NCBI GenBank assembly: GCA_964352615.1
Contig: CAYGSG010000080.1
Span: forward strand, 1-13,267
Length of the DNA stretch: 13,267 bases
Reading direction: 5' to 3'
From: OFTM382 sp964352615
GTDB taxonomy: Bacteria > Planctomycetota > Phycisphaerae > Phycisphaerales > UBA1924
Shown here: positions 1-7,103 of the stretch, one piece after another
Numbering within the stretch: position 1 is the stretch's first letter
Layout of the letters: the number at the start of each line of letters is the position of its first letter
The notes under the pieces: generated by a model
Database searches by the model: none
The model's input: the letters and a program-made list of their open reading frames with translations, nothing else
Told to the model about the DNA's origin: nothing
Made by a program: the position numbers and the translations under genes

Positions 1-106
1 GCTCATGGGGGTTCAGCCTAGCCGAGCGGCCCGAACCCGGTACCATGAGGGCGCTGGTGTTTCATACGTCTGGTCCGAGCCAACCGCCCGTACCCGGAGA
101 TTTGCT

Positions 107-1021
107 GTGCTTCCAAAGCCCCCCCCTCGTGAAGGCTCTCTCGGCTTCCTCTACCTCCCGCCGTTCCGCGTTCAGGGCGTGAGCGTCGCGGGCGAGGCCA
201 CCAGCATCCAGATCCCCGAGATGGACCTGTGCTTTGATATGGGCCTGTGCCCCCGCGCCGCCCTCGCCTGCAAGCACGTCGCCATCACCCACGGGCACAT
301 GGACCACATCGGGGGCCTGGCGTACTACTGCTCCCAGCGCCGGTTCCAGGGCATGGGCTCGGGCACCATCGTCTGCCCCGCCGAGCTGACCACGCCCATC
401 CGCGAGATGATGGCCGGCTTCCAGAACCTCGAACAGCAGCAAACGCCCTACGACCTCGTCAGCCTCGCGCCCGATGAACAGGTCGAGATCAAGAACAACC
501 TCTTTCTGCGCGCCTTCCCGACCGACCACACCAGCCCCTCGACGGGTTATGTGGTGGTTGAACGCCGAACCAAGCTCAAGGACGAGTTCACCGACTTCCC
601 GCAAGAGAAGCTCCGCGAACTTAAAGACCGGGGTACCGAGATCACGCGCGAGCTGTGGATCCCGCTCATCGCGTACACCGGCGACACGCTGCCTGGCCCC
701 CACCTGTTGCGCGACGACGTGCGCAAGGCCAAGATATTGATATCCGAGTGCACCTTCTTCGAGCCCGACCACAAGGGCCGGGCGAACATCGGCAAGCACA
801 TGCACGCCGACGATCTCGCCGAGTGGCTGAGGGTTTGCGAGTGCGAATCGATGGTGATCGTGCACGTCTCTCGCCGCACCCATCTGGGCCAGGCGCGCAG
901 CCACCTCGAAAAGGTGCTCGGCCGATCGCTCTCCCAGCGGGTTCACTTCTTGATGGACCACCGCAACAACCGCGAGCGCTACGAGCGCCAGCTCGAAGAA
1001 GCGGGCGTGCCGGTCCACTAA
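107..1021 (+). CDS. MBL-fold metallo-hydrolase, RNase Z-like
   Basis: Predicted cytoplasmic metal-dependent hydrolase of 304 aa, of the metallo-beta-lactamase fold and closest in style to RNase Z, which trims tRNA 3' ends. The signature HGHMDH lies at residues 62-67 (ligands H62, H64, D66, H67). Further likely ligands are H141 (TDHTSPS), D193 (AYTGDT) and H253 (VIVHVS), with an HMHADD segment near 231-236 in the place of the RNase Z histidine motif. The frame is open back to an ATG at 5, but I prefer GTG 107: GGAG at 96-99 stands 7 nt upstream, and the family-like part (FLYLPPF, GVSVAGE) begins soon after. The next gene, dnaA, is about 200 nt downstream and probably separately transcribed. 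The fold is certain; the substrate (tRNA or other) is inferred. Confidence 0.82.
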   Translation: MLPKPPPREGSLGFLYLPPFRVQGVSVAGEATSIQIPEMDLCFDMGLCPRAALACKHVAITHGHMDHIGGLAYYCSQRRFQGMGSGTIVCPAELTTPIREMMAGFQNLEQQQTPYDLVSLAPDEQVEIKNNLFLRAFPTDHTSPSTGYVVVERRTKLKDEFTDFPQEKLRELKDRGTEITRELWIPLIAYTGDTLPGPHLLRDDVRKAKILISECTFFEPDHKGRANIGKHMHADDLAEWLRVCECESMVIVHVSRRTHLGQARSHLEKVLGRSLSQRVHFLMDHRNNRERYERQLEEAGVPVH

Positions 1022-1064
1022 ACCGTGCTCGCGCGTTTCGCGCTGCGTTCCTCGGGGTTTCTTG

Positions 1065-1093
1065 TTGACTGCTTCTGTGCGCACGGGTACGTT
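1065..1093 (+). promoter_or_regulatory. candidate sigma-70 promoter for dnaA
   Basis: TTGACT at 1065-1070 is followed after 17 nt by TACGTT at 1088-1093. The -35 matches consensus at five of six positions. The -10 matches only three, including the important first, second and last bases. A start near 1100 would give dnaA a leader of about 120 nt. In high-GC DNA such matches are weak evidence. Confidence 0.3.
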
Positions 1094-1120
1094 GACGGGC
1101 GCGATGAAGCGCGGAACCGG

Positions 1121-1135
1121 CGCACGCAGCGTGCG
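1121..1135 (+). repeat. perfect palindrome in the dnaA leader
   Basis: CGCACGC at 1121-1127 and GCGTGCG at 1129-1135 are exact inverted copies around a single A. As RNA this gives a small hairpin (5 bp stem, 5 nt loop); as DNA it could be an operator. It lies about 90 nt before the dnaA start and just after the candidate promoter. No T-run follows, so it is not an intrinsic terminator. Its role is unknown. Confidence 0.4.
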
Positions 1136-1223
1136 TGCCGTCGGCGGGACTGGGTTCTAGATTCTCTCCGGCGGGCCTTCGTGAGCCGCCGGTTCGAGCA
1201 TCCCATCAAGGGGCGCCTTAGCG

Positions 1224-2771
1224 ATGACCGGAACAGGCCTCGAGGTCTGGCCTGATGTGCTCACGCACCTGCGACGCCACCACCCCACCATTTGCAGGCG
1301 GTGGTTCGCAGAGGAGCTGAAGCCCGCTGCCATGCGCGGCGGCACGCTCTCGGTGCGCGCGCAGTCGTCGTTCCATCGCGAGTACCTCGCCAACTACTGC
1401 AACGAGCCGTTTACCGAAGCGCTGCAATCCGTGACCGGTCGGCTGCTGGCGGTCCGATTCATCGGGCCTGATGACACGATCGATCCGCCGGGCCAGGCCA
1501 AGCCGGCCACCTCTCATAACGGCACTTCGAACAACGGAACCTCGAACAACGGAACCTCGAACAACGGCGGCTCGAACAACGGCGTCGCTGGGCAACATCC
1601 AGCCGAGACGCATCCCGGCACAGGCGGCTTAGGCGCCGCCGTGGCCGTCAAGCCGCCCGTCGAAGACGTCTCGCGCCGCGCCGACGAAGCCCGGCTCGAT
1701 GAAGTCCCGCTTGATGCCAACGCCAAGCTCGATGCCCACACCGGCTCGCTCGTCATCGACCCCGACTACGAGTTCGGCTCGTTCGTGGTCGGTCCCAGCA
1801 ACCGGCTCGCGCACGCCGCCGCCATCGCTGTGGCGCAGAACCCGGGCAAGACTTACAACCCGCTGTTCATCCACGGCGACGTCGGCCTGGGCAAAACCCA
1901 CCTGCTGCAATCCATCTGCCTCAACGTCATCAAGGCCAAGCCCGACGCGGTCGTCTGCTACCTCTCGTGCGAGGGGTTCATGACCCAGTTCATGCACGCG
2001 GTGCGCCAGGGCCGCATGATCGAGTTCCGCTACCGCTTCCGCGATGTCGATATCTTGGTCGTCGACGACATCCACTACCTGGGCAAGCGCGACCGGACCC
2101 AGGAAGAGTTCTTTCACACCTTCAACACGCTGTACCAGGCGGGCAAACAGATCGTGCTCTCGTCGGATGCTGCCCCTGAGAACATCCCCGACCTCCAGGA
2201 TCGGCTGGTGAGCCGGTTCAAATGGGGGTTGGTCGCCAGCGTCGAGGCGCCGTCGTTCGAGACCCGCATCGAGATCCTCAAGACCAAGGCCGAGATCCGA
2301 GGCTTTGTGCTGCCCGACGACGTCGCGTTCTACATCGCCCAGCACGCCGACTCGCACGTGCGCGAGCTCGAAAGCCACATCAGCAAGCTCCAGCTCTGCC
2401 TGTCGATCGACGAGAGCCCCATCACCATCGAGATGGCCCGCGAGGCGCTCGCCCTAGAGGCCCCGCTCGCAGCCGGCGGCGTGACCATCCACACGATCAT
2501 CGAGGCGGTGACAGAACAGTTCGATATCCGCCTGACGGAACTTCAGTCCAAGGACCGCACCCGCTCGGTCGCCCTGCCCCGGCAGGTCTGCATGTACCTC
2601 GCCAAGCACCAGACCCACCTGTCGCTCAAAGAGATCGGCGGGTACTTCGGCGGCCGGGACCACACCACGGTGCTCCACGCGGTCAGGACCGTCGAAACCA
2701 GGCGGACCGGCGATGAACAGTTCAACGCCTCGCTCAAAGCCCTCGAAACCCGCCTCCGTCCAAAGCCCTAG
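1224..2771 (+). CDS. dnaA: chromosomal replication initiator protein DnaA
   Basis: DnaA (515 aa) binds DnaA boxes at oriC and opens the origin in its ATP form. Domain I is about residues 10-80. It is followed by a long, low-conservation domain II (about 85-180) holding four GTSNN-type pentapeptides at 100-119. The AAA+ domain has Walker A GDVGLGKT (218-225), Walker B ILVVDD (277-282) and a DRLVSRFKWG sensor/arginine-finger segment. The C-terminal DNA-binding domain carries the signature GGRDHTTV (476-483). The ATG start has AAGGGG at 1208-1213, 10 nt upstream. The linker is the main departure from standard DnaA. dnaN does not follow; instead an intergenic region of about 450 nt separates dnaA from the convergent mutM. 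Identification is essentially certain. Confidence 0.97.
   Translation: MTGTGLEVWPDVLTHLRRHHPTICRRWFAEELKPAAMRGGTLSVRAQSSFHREYLANYCNEPFTEALQSVTGRLLAVRFIGPDDTIDPPGQAKPATSHNGTSNNGTSNNGTSNNGGSNNGVAGQHPAETHPGTGGLGAAVAVKPPVEDVSRRADEARLDEVPLDANAKLDAHTGSLVIDPDYEFGSFVVGPSNRLAHAAAIAVAQNPGKTYNPLFIHGDVGLGKTHLLQSICLNVIKAKPDAVVCYLSCEGFMTQFMHAVRQGRMIEFRYRFRDVDILVVDDIHYLGKRDRTQEEFFHTFNTLYQAGKQIVLSSDAAPENIPDLQDRLVSRFKWGLVASVEAPSFETRIEILKTKAEIRGFVLPDDVAFYIAQHADSHVRELESHISKLQLCLSIDESPITIEMAREALALEAPLAAGGVTIHTIIEAVTEQFDIRLTELQSKDRTRSVALPRQVCMYLAKHQTHLSLKEIGGYFGGRDHTTVLHAVRTVETRRTGDEQFNASLKALETRLRPKP
1521..1580 (+). repeat. four tandem 15-bp units in the dnaA linker
   Basis: Units start at 1521, 1536, 1551 and 1566. 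The second and third are identical, and every unit ends in TCGAACAAC. They are in frame and encode GTSNN three times and GGSNN once. Near-identity at DNA level points to recent tandem duplication, so the copy number may differ between related strains. They fall in the flexible domain II, where length change should be tolerated. Confidence 0.95.
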
Positions 2772-2799
2772 CACACAGGGCCGTCGAACCCCGAATTCT

Positions 2800-2856
2800 G
2801 GCTGGCGCTGGTTTGTGGGTAATGTGTGGGTAAGGGCGCTGCTGCGGGCGCCAGCC
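2800..2856. repeat. 9-bp inverted repeat enclosing two DnaA-box-like sites
   Basis: GGCTGGCGC at 2800-2808 and GCGCCAGCC at 2848-2856 are exact inverted copies, 39 nt apart. The two TGTGGGTAA boxes lie between them. It could form a cruciform or a long-loop RNA hairpin just after dnaA. No T-run follows, so a simple terminator role is unlikely. Confidence 0.5.
2814..2833 (-). promoter_or_regulatory. tandem pair of DnaA-box-like sites
   Basis: TGTGGGTAA occurs at 2814-2822 and again at 2825-2833, in the same orientation. Start-to-start spacing is 11 bp, about one helical turn. The reverse complement TTACCCACA differs from the DnaA box TTATCCACA at one position. Same-face spacing and the position just 42 nt after the dnaA stop support binding by DnaA, but this is not shown. 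Confidence 0.45.
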
Positions 2857-2864
2857 CAAGCCAA

Positions 2865-2876
2865 CTGGCGCGCCAG
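2865..2876. repeat. 12-bp perfect palindrome CTGGCGCGCCAG
   Basis: CTGGCGCGCCAG at 2865-2876 equals its own reverse complement. It lies 9 nt after the inverted repeat around the box pair. A second GGCGCGCC-containing stretch occurs about 60 nt later. It may be a binding site for a dimeric protein; it is also the kind of palindrome that high GC makes more likely. Confidence 0.4.
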
Positions 2877-3035
2877 CGGCTCGGCTGTTCGCAACAAGCG
2901 ACAAGCGAGATGCCCCCCATTCGGCGGGCGCGCCACCCTGGTGACAGGTTGCCCCCTTGGCCACGGGTGCCCGCAAGTTGTTGTCTGAACGCTTGATAGG
3001 CGCGTTGGCGTAGCGTCTTCCCACCGCGCGCCAAG

Positions 3036-3086
3036 GCTTCTTTCTATGAAGAGAGAGAGTTCTTTCTATCTCTACTACAGAGAAAA
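3036..3086. promoter_or_regulatory. A/T-richer tract with direct repeat, possible unwinding element
   Basis: This short tract is clearly richer in A/T than its surroundings and is nearly pure purine or pyrimidine in runs. TTCTTTCTAT appears at 3038-3047 and exactly again at 3060-3069, a 22-bp period (two helical turns). A small TCTCT/AGAGA hairpin follows at 3069-3083. In a candidate origin this would be the natural place for strand opening. Confidence 0.35.
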
Positions 3087-3147
3087 GGCCGCTCGCCCCC
3101 AACGCTCAAGTGGGCGGATGCCCATACCCCTCGACCGTGCGCGCAAA

Positions 3148-3156
3148 TGTGGATAG
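3148..3156 (-). promoter_or_regulatory. single DnaA-box-like site
   Basis: TGTGGATAG at 3148-3156 reads CTATCCACA on the minus strand, one mismatch from TTATCCACA, at its first base. It lies about 60 nt beyond the A/T-richer tract, on the side away from the box pair. A lone 9-mer is weak evidence; the context raises its value. Confidence 0.4.
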
Positions 3157-3222
3157 TCCTTGCCAACCCGGGGTTGACCCTGCCCGATCAAGCGAGCCTC
3201 GCTGACGCCCTGGCAGGCCTTC

Positions 3223-4086
3223 TCAGGCCATCTGGCAGCCGGGGCACCAGACGGTCGTCCGTTGGGCAATCTGCCCGCTGGCGAGAGCCAGCCCGCATCT
3301 GGTGCACGCCTGCCCACCCCGGCCGTAGACCCTGAGCGCGTTCTGCCGCTGGCCTTGGGTGCCGTCGGGTCTTCGATAGCTCCGCACCGTCGCTCCGCCC
3401 CACTTGAGCCCGAGCCGAAGCTCAGTCCTGATCGCCCGAGCCAGCGGGGCCCAAGCGTCACTTGGCAACTCGCAGCACGATCGGCTCGGGTCGATGCCCG
3501 CACGGAACAGCGCCTCGTCCGCGTAGATGTTGCCCACGCCCGCGAGCACGCTCTGGTCGAGCAACGCGGCCTTGATCGCGGTCTTTCGGCCACCGGCCCG
3601 GTCGCGCAACTGTCGTGTCGTCACGCAGAGCGCATCAGGTCCGAGGTGGCTCCATCGCTCGGCTAGCGCGACCTCGCTCGGCAGGCACCACAGCCCGCCG
3701 AACCGGCGCGGGTCTTCAAAGGCGATCTTCTCGCCGGTCTCCAGCCGCCAGACGGCGTGGGCGTGCTTGCCGGGCGCTTGCTTCAATGGGCCGAGCCAGC
3801 CCGTCATGCCAAGGTGCACCACCACCACCCGCCCCGAATCCGCCACGATCGCCAGCGCCTTGCCCCGTCGGTCGATGCGGGCCACCCGTGCGCCCTTCAG
3901 CAGTTCGCTGGGCCGAACGCCCGGAGCATTGGTGGCATCGGCCTTGGATCGGCTCCAGCCGCCTGGCGGGTCGTCCTGCGTGACCACCACGTCACGCCGG
4001 CGCAAGGTCACGCCTGTGATGCGCGCGCCGACCAGCAGCGGCTCGAGCATCCGCCGGGCGCTCTCGACCTCGGGCAGCTCAGGCAC
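3223..4086 (-). CDS. mutM: formamidopyrimidine-DNA glycosylase (MutM/Fpg)
   Basis: Base-excision repair enzyme (287 aa) that removes 8-oxoguanine and formamidopyrimidines and nicks at the abasic site. The GTG start at 4086 gives (M)PELPEVE, so Pro2 becomes the N-terminal catalytic nucleophile, with Glu3 beside it. K76 in RRGKALAI matches the conserved catalytic lysine (K57 in E. coli), so the N-terminal part is about 19 residues longer than in E. coli. GVGNIYADE (183-191) is the helix-two-turn-helix signature. The C-terminal zinc finger has C261, C264, C281 and C284, with R276 before the last pair. It is the last gene of the tatC-tadA-mutM operon and overlaps tadA by 8 nt. The frame stays open upstream, but that stretch is the tadA shadow. 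Confidence 0.96.
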   Translation of the reverse strand: MPELPEVESARRMLEPLLVGARITGVTLRRRDVVVTQDDPPGGWSRSKADATNAPGVRPSELLKGARVARIDRRGKALAIVADSGRVVVVHLGMTGWLGPLKQAPGKHAHAVWRLETGEKIAFEDPRRFGGLWCLPSEVALAERWSHLGPDALCVTTRQLRDRAGGRKTAIKAALLDQSVLAGVGNIYADEALFRAGIDPSRSCCELPSDAWAPLARAIRTELRLGLKWGGATVRSYRRPDGTQGQRQNALRVYGRGGQACTRCGLALASGQIAQRTTVWCPGCQMA

Positions 4087-4612
4087 CGGGGCCGCCCGAT
4101 GACCGCAGCGAGCGGAAGAAGTCCCGGAGCATCGCGGCGCATTCCTCAGTGCGTAGGGCGGTGCGCAGCTCGGCTTGGTTGGCCTCGTTCGGCGCGATGA
4201 CCAGGGGCCGGTGGTTGAGCGCCGGCTGGGCGGTGACATCGAGCACCGAGCCGCACGCGCCGGCCTTGGGGTCGAACGTGCTGAACACCACCCGGCCCAC
4301 GCGGGCGTTGACGATCAGCCCGGCGCACATGGCGCATGGTTCGAGCGTGACCACGAGCGTCGCGTCGTTGAGCCGCCAGTCGCCCAGGGCCTTGGCCGCC
4401 GACCGAATCGCGAGGACCTCCGCGTGCGCCGCGGGGTCGGCGTCGATCTCCCTGCGGTTGGCCCCCTCGCCGAGCCTCTCGCCGGTGTCGGTGGTGTAGA
4501 CGACGGCTCCGACGGGGACCTCGCCGGTTGCTGCCGCCCCGCGCGCCAACTCGATCGCCCGGCTCAGCCAGCGGGTGTCGTGGGCACTGAGCTTGGCCGG
4601 GTCGTCAGGCAT
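4079..4612 (-). CDS. tadA: tRNA-specific adenosine deaminase TadA
   Basis: Zinc-dependent deaminase (177 aa) that converts the wobble adenosine 34 of tRNA-Arg(ACG) to inosine. HAEVLAI (H63, catalytic proton-shuttling E65) and PCAMC (C93, C96) give the complete zinc and catalytic set of the cytidine deaminase fold. The ATG at 4612 overlaps the tatC stop by 8 nt; earlier in-frame ATGs at 4648 and 4636 would lie deeper inside tatC. The segment LVIAPNEANQAELRTALR and the C-terminal helix are as expected for TadA, though a related guanine or other nucleoside deaminase cannot be wholly excluded. It is the middle gene of the operon, and its own stop overlaps the mutM start in the same way. Confidence 0.9.
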   Translation of the reverse strand: MPDDPAKLSAHDTRWLSRAIELARGAAATGEVPVGAVVYTTDTGERLGEGANRREIDADPAAHAEVLAIRSAAKALGDWRLNDATLVVTLEPCAMCAGLIVNARVGRVVFSTFDPKAGACGSVLDVTAQPALNHRPLVIAPNEANQAELRTALRTEECAAMLRDFFRSLRSSGGPGA

Positions 4613-5645
4613 CGCGCCCGCTTCCCGAATCAGCATCGGCCTCGCCATCGGGTTCGGGTGTGGTTCCGGCGACACGGTGGGCGGGCAGCAACACCAGCAG
4701 CAGCCCTCCGAGCTCGAAGAGGCCGTAGAGCGGAATCGCCAGCAGGAGCATCGACATCGGGTCGGCGGGCGTGAGCAACGCCGCCGCCAGCACGCAGCCC
4801 ATGATGATGTACCGCCGGTATTTGACCAGCCACGCGCGTTCCAGCAGCCCAGCCCAGCCCAGCAAGAGCACCACCACCGGCGTCTGAAACCCGATCGCAA
4901 ATCCCAGTGCCATGTTCAGAAAGGTCTTGGTGTATTCGCTGATGCGGTACTGCTGCTCGATGCCGGTGCCCGCGGTCAGTTGGCTGCCGAGAATCTCGAT
5001 CTTGCCCGTTGGCTTGGCGACCGCGACCCGCAACTGGCGAAGCTCGCGGTTGATCCACATCTCGCCGGGCTCGGCGTCGTCAGGGTCAACATCGAGCGTG
5101 GGAATGACGGGCAGCACCACGCCCGCGGGCCTGGGTCCGCTGGGGTGCTCGACCTTGCCAACGCCCGTGCCGAACTCGATGAAAAAAGTGAGCACCACCG
5201 GCAGGATGACCGCGTAGAGAAAAGTCACACCCGTGAGCGTGAGCACCGAGCTGAGCGGCAGCAGCACGTACACAAACCGCCGCTCCTGGCTGTAGAGCCC
5301 GGGCGAGACAAACTTCCAGAGCTGGTAGAGCATCCACGGGCTGCCGACGAGCACGGTGAGCACGACCGCGACATGGACGTAGATGCCGAAGGTTTCGAGG
5401 AAGTTCGTCGCCAGCAGTTCGGGCGATTGGTCCGCGGCGAGCAGGGCCGACCGTACGGGCAGAATGAGGATACCAAGGACCCAACGGGCCAAGACCAGCG
5501 AGAGCACAAAGACGGGCACGATCCCGATCAGGGCCAGAACGACTCTTTTGCGAAGGTCTTCAAGGTGGTCCCCGAACGACATAGCCACCAGGTCGGCGGG
5601 ACCTCGTGAACCGCTCTGATGGGTGTCGCGGGTGTGTGAGGGCAT
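4605..5645 (-). CDS. tatC: Sec-independent protein translocase TatC
   Basis: Polytopic inner-membrane protein (346 aa) that recognises twin-arginine signal peptides. Conserved parts: HLEDLRKRV (27-35) before TM1 with E29, YQLWKFVSPGLYSQERR (107-123) in the first cytoplasmic loop, and GFAIGFQTPVVVLLLG (248-263) in TM4. TM5 and TM6 follow, separated by LTPADP. The loop between TM3 and TM4, about residues 159-240, is far longer than in typical TatC (E. coli TatC is only 258 aa). The C-terminal tail after 322 is acidic and hydrophilic. No clear Shine-Dalgarno precedes ATG 5645; ATG 5582 (MSFGDHLEDL) is a possible alternative start. tatA and tatB are not in the window. It is the first gene of the operon, divergent from the sigma factor gene. 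Confidence 0.95.
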   Translation of the reverse strand: MPSHTRDTHQSGSRGPADLVAMSFGDHLEDLRKRVVLALIGIVPVFVLSLVLARWVLGILILPVRSALLAADQSPELLATNFLETFGIYVHVAVVLTVLVGSPWMLYQLWKFVSPGLYSQERRFVYVLLPLSSVLTLTGVTFLYAVILPVVLTFFIEFGTGVGKVEHPSGPRPAGVVLPVIPTLDVDPDDAEPGEMWINRELRQLRVAVAKPTGKIEILGSQLTAGTGIEQQYRISEYTKTFLNMALGFAIGFQTPVVVLLLGWAGLLERAWLVKYRRYIIMGCVLAAALLTPADPMSMLLLAIPLYGLFELGGLLLVLLPAHRVAGTTPEPDGEADADSGSGRDA

Positions 5646-5830
5646 GGATGATGGGCACGGGCGGCGGAAGCAGCCAAGGGTAATCGGACGCGGGGATTCT
5701 TAGGGGTGATTGGGGCTCCGAGCGACGGGAACCCGGCTGGGCGGTATCCATGCCCTGGCGGGCCGATCCGAACCGGCAAGGCCCGGCCAAGCCAGATGAA
5801 GCCCGACGAGCACCAGCGGAGACAGCACCT

Positions 5831-6484
5831 GTGGGAAGCGACGCCCGGCAGTCAGCAAGCGAGCCGTGGTCCGTGCCCGGATCGGCCGCTGAACTCACGC
5901 CCGCAAGGCTCAGGCTCATCAAGCGCGCCCAGAAGGGCGACAGCGAGTCGATTCGGGAACTCTGGCAGCTCAATCGCGGCTGGGTCGCGGGCATCCTGCT
6001 GGCGTTCAAATCGAGGGATGCCGAGCTTGAGGATTTGCTTCAGGAGGTCGCGGTGACGATGGTGCGCAAGATCGAGAGCGTTCGTGAACCAGCGGCCCTG
6101 CGGCCCTGGCTGCGAGCGGTCGCGATCAACGCGGCCAGGCTCGATGCCCGCACGCGAGGCAGGCGAGCCGAGGGACGCACCCGGCCCATGCTCGATGAGC
6201 CCGCTGGCGACGAGGTCTCGGTCGACATGGCCCACGACCGGCGCGAAGACGGCAAGCGGCTCTTGAACATGGTGCTCGAACTGCCCGAGGCGTACCGCGA
6301 GCCGCTCTTGCTGCGGTCGGTCAAGGGCATGAGCTACCGAGAGATCAGCGCGATCACCGCACTGCCCGAAACCACGATCGAGACGCGCATCGCGCGCGGC
6401 AGGCGGATGCTCCGCGAGCGGGCCCGCCAGCACAAGCTGGCGCCCGAGCCCGAGCGGGCACAAGACGAGAGGATGACCCGATGA
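5831..6484 (+). CDS. ECF-type RNA polymerase sigma factor
   Basis: Alternative sigma factor (217 aa) of the extracytoplasmic-function type. Region 2 spans about residues 28-105 (EDLLQEVAV at 67-75, then RPWLRAVAINAARLDAR). Region 4 spans about 146-199 (LELPEAYREPLLLRSVKGMS, then REISAITALPETTIETRIAR) with a clear helix-turn-helix. The frame opens at ATG 5750, but I prefer GTG 5831: GGAGA at 5818-5822 lies 8 nt upstream, and codons between 5750 and 5830 lack the strong GC3 bias of the rest. Its stop overlaps the next gene's start (ATGA), typical of a sigma/anti-sigma pair. The regulon and the ECF subgroup cannot be read from sequence alone. Confidence 0.9.
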   Translation: MGSDARQSASEPWSVPGSAAELTPARLRLIKRAQKGDSESIRELWQLNRGWVAGILLAFKSRDAELEDLLQEVAVTMVRKIESVREPAALRPWLRAVAINAARLDARTRGRRAEGRTRPMLDEPAGDEVSVDMAHDRREDGKRLLNMVLELPEAYREPLLLRSVKGMSYREISAITALPETTIETRIARGRRMLRERARQHKLAPEPERAQDERMTR

Positions 6485-7089
6485 CCGGCATAGAACCCGA
6501 CGTGCTGCTGAGCAGGGTGCTCGATGGCGAGGCCACCCCCGAGGACTGGGCCGCGTTCCGCGCGATGGCCTCGCAGGATGCAGCCATCTGGCGCGATCTG
6601 GCCGAGGCCCAGCAGGACCGCGCCGCGCTCAACGAGGTCATCGCCAGCGCGCTGGCCATCGCCGACGAAGTCGAGGCGCCCGTCGAGCTGCACCTGAGTG
6701 AATCGCTCGCACGCCGAGCGCGCACGGCGATGAGCTACGGCGGCTGGCTGGTAGCAGCGGTGGTGGCTCTGGCGGTGGTCTTCCAGCCGAGCTTCCACAC
6801 GGGCGCTGCTGATTCGGGCGTGGTGGCTGCATCGCTGAGCCCCGAGCAGGCGTTGCGTGAGTATTTCGATCGCGGCGCCGAGCAGGGCCGGGTGCTGGGG
6901 GAGATGCCCCAGCCGATGGTGCTGCAATACGCGCCCACCGCAGACGGCCAGGGCGTCGAGGTGGTGTACGTTCGGCAGATCGTCGAGCGCGCGGTGGTCG
7001 ACGATATGTACCGCTACGGGACCGACGATTCGGGCCGGCCGGTGCCGATCCGTGCGGAGTTGCCCTCGCCCGGTCGGTGGAGCTACTAA
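6481..7089 (+). CDS. single-pass membrane protein, putative anti-sigma factor
   Basis: This 202-aa protein overlaps the sigma gene by 4 nt (ATGA), so the two are translationally coupled. An N-terminal acidic helical domain (1-85, beginning LLSRVLDGEATPEDW) is followed by one transmembrane segment at about 87-102 and an outside domain of about 100 residues. This is the layout of membrane anti-sigma factors, which hold the sigma factor until an envelope signal releases it. The zinc-binding HxxxCxxC motif of many anti-sigma factors is absent; the protein has no cysteine. The LDGEATPEDW start resembles N-termini of anti-sigma-type proteins. The role rests mainly on context and topology; the outer domain is not recognised. 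Confidence 0.68.
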   Translation: MTGIEPDVLLSRVLDGEATPEDWAAFRAMASQDAAIWRDLAEAQQDRAALNEVIASALAIADEVEAPVELHLSESLARRARTAMSYGGWLVAAVVALAVVFQPSFHTGAADSGVVAASLSPEQALREYFDRGAEQGRVLGEMPQPMVLQYAPTADGQGVEVVYVRQIVERAVVDDMYRYGTDDSGRPVPIRAELPSPGRWSY

Positions 7090-7103
7090 CAAAAAATAAG
7101 ACC

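Larger units (their letters stand above)
2772..3222. other. gene-free region between dnaA and mutM, candidate oriC
   Basis: I find no convincing gene in these 451 nt; short open frames here have no recognisable protein character. The region holds three DnaA-box-like 9-mers (2814, 2825, 3148), each one mismatch from the consensus on the minus strand. It also has an inverted repeat enclosing the first two boxes, a 12-bp palindrome (2865-2876) and an A/T-richer tract with a direct repeat (3036-3086). Position next to dnaA plus these elements fits a replication origin. Against this, dnaA and mutM both point into the region, so forks leaving it would meet both genes head-on. This is inference; the elements themselves are visible. 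Confidence 0.4.

Noticed and set aside
45..182. 45-codon frame starting ATG 45 that overlaps the MBL gene start
   Set aside because: No ribosome site, and GC3 lower than in real genes here. It may reflect only the open 5' region; kept as noise.
62..1084. 340-codon open frame on the minus strand opposite the MBL hydrolase
   Set aside because: A shadow of high GC3: the plus strand carries the full metal-ligand motifs, and this frame has no recognisable domain.
1022..1223. tRNA-like or DnaA-box content upstream of dnaA
   Set aside because: A GGTTCGAGC stretch recalls a T-loop, but no acceptor or anticodon stem can be paired with it, and no good DnaA box is present.
2713..2988. 91-codon plus-strand frame from inside dnaA into the intergenic region
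   Set aside because: No recognisable character, overlaps the dnaA end out of frame, and crosses the inverted repeats.
3215..3229. GGCCT-TCTC-AGGCC hairpin at the mutM stop as a terminator
   Set aside because: Only 5 bp and no T-run on the minus strand; it overlaps the mutM coding end.
4575..5609. 344-codon plus-strand open frame across tatC
   Set aside because: Its product is a Gln/Arg/His-rich low-complexity translation opposite the clear TatC membrane protein.
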